Of a stretch of 5,975 nucleotides of DNA, positions 5,756 through 5,975 are shown one piece after another. The translations under genes were made by a program, and so were the position numbers. The stretch is from Flavobacteriales bacterium. Its GTDB lineage: Bacteria > Bacteroidota > Bacteroidia > Flavobacteriales > UBA7312. Below the pieces are notes generated by a model that was given only the letters and a program-made list of their open reading frames with translations, made no database searches and was not told the DNA's origin. The stretch is taken from assembly GCA_002862585.1 (NCBI GenBank), contig PKDP01000106.1:1-5975 (forward strand). Direction: 5' to 3'. Positions within the stretch are counted from its first letter, which is position 1; each line of letters begins with the position of its first letter.

Positions 5756-5975
5756 TATCTAGTTAATAATATAACTATGGTGGTTAATAGTGAATACGCT
5801 GCAGTATTCCGTAAAATCCCAAAATCAAATGCTAAAGAAGCATTATCTGGTTTTACGTATACTACATCATTCTGCTTTAGATAGTAGTATTCTGAATCTA
5901 AAAATTCATTTGAAGTAAGGTCTAAATATTTTGTTTGAACTTTGCTATCTACGTTTCTTAGTAACATTACTTTAG
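5755..5975 (-). CDS. wza: Wza-like polysaccharide export outer-membrane protein, C-terminal fragment
   Basis: The frame enters from the right edge and ends at a TAA at 5755-5757, so only about 72 C-terminal residues are visible; the Met at 5967 is internal because the frame stays open upstream (Lys-Val before it). The segment L-D-L-T-S-N-E-F-L-D-S-E-Y-Y-Y-L-K-Q-N-D-V-V-Y-V-K-P is the typical end of Bacteroidota Wza/SLBB export proteins, with the Y-Y-Y-L-x-x-N-D-V-x-Y-V core. It is followed by a hydrophobic stretch (Y-S-L-L-T-T-I-V-I-L-L) that in these homologues acts as the C-terminal membrane-spanning segment. The family forms the outer-membrane exit channel for capsule or exopolysaccharide. 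The stop overlaps the Wzc start by one base. The lipoprotein signal and Poly_export domain expected at its N-terminus are outside the window. Confidence 0.9.
   Translation of the reverse strand, partial: KVMLLRNVDSKVQTKYLDLTSNEFLDSEYYYLKQNDVVYVKPDNASLAFDFGILRNTAAYSLLTTIVILLTR

Noticed and set aside
5755..5967. A complete 70-residue membrane protein starting at Met 5967
   Set aside because: The frame continues upstream to the window edge and the sequence matches the C-terminus of Wza-like proteins, so this is a truncated larger gene.

Overview
The window looks like part of an extracellular-polysaccharide export operon from a marine-type or soil flavobacterium (phylum Bacteroidota). Four things point there: a type IX secretion (T9SS) C-terminal sorting domain, signal peptides ending in Asn-Ala-Gln or Gln-Ala-Gln, AT-rich DNA, and translation starts without clear Shine-Dalgarno sequences. 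No species can be named from the sequence alone.

Every supported gene is on the minus strand, so transcription runs from high to low coordinates. The order is: (1) the C-terminus of a Wza-like outer-membrane polysaccharide export protein (5755-5975, cut by the window edge); (2) a full-length Wzc-like polysaccharide co-polymerase/BY-kinase homologue (3452-5755); (3) a secreted 393-residue protein with twelve 17-residue YadA-head-like repeats and a C-terminal peptidase S74 intramolecular chaperone (2224-3405); (4) a 521-residue secreted protein with a T9SS type A sorting domain (652-2217); (5) a 79-residue signal-bearing small protein with a Pro/Gly/Asp-rich tail (409-648); (6) the N-terminal 138 residues of a nucleotidyltransferase-family protein (PF14907-like), running off the left edge (1-416). 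The junctions are very tight: 1-nt overlap, 46-nt gap, 6-nt gap, 3-nt gap, 8-nt overlap. This strongly suggests one transcript. No promoter or terminator is visible inside it.

Wza and Wzc are the standard export pair spanning the envelope. The next two genes encode exported, probably surface-displayed proteins, a trimeric fibre-like protein and a T9SS client. The last two, a small exported protein and a nucleotidyltransferase, have no assigned role in export. The parts most worth a second look are: the Wzc tail, made of seven exact Tyr-Gly dipeptides encoded by a hexanucleotide tandem repeat; its degenerate Walker A' motif; the self-processing phage-tail-like chaperone on a chromosomal secreted fibre; and the overlapping small-protein/nucleotidyltransferase pair. 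There is no gene-free stretch over 300 bases; the longest spacer is 46 bp.
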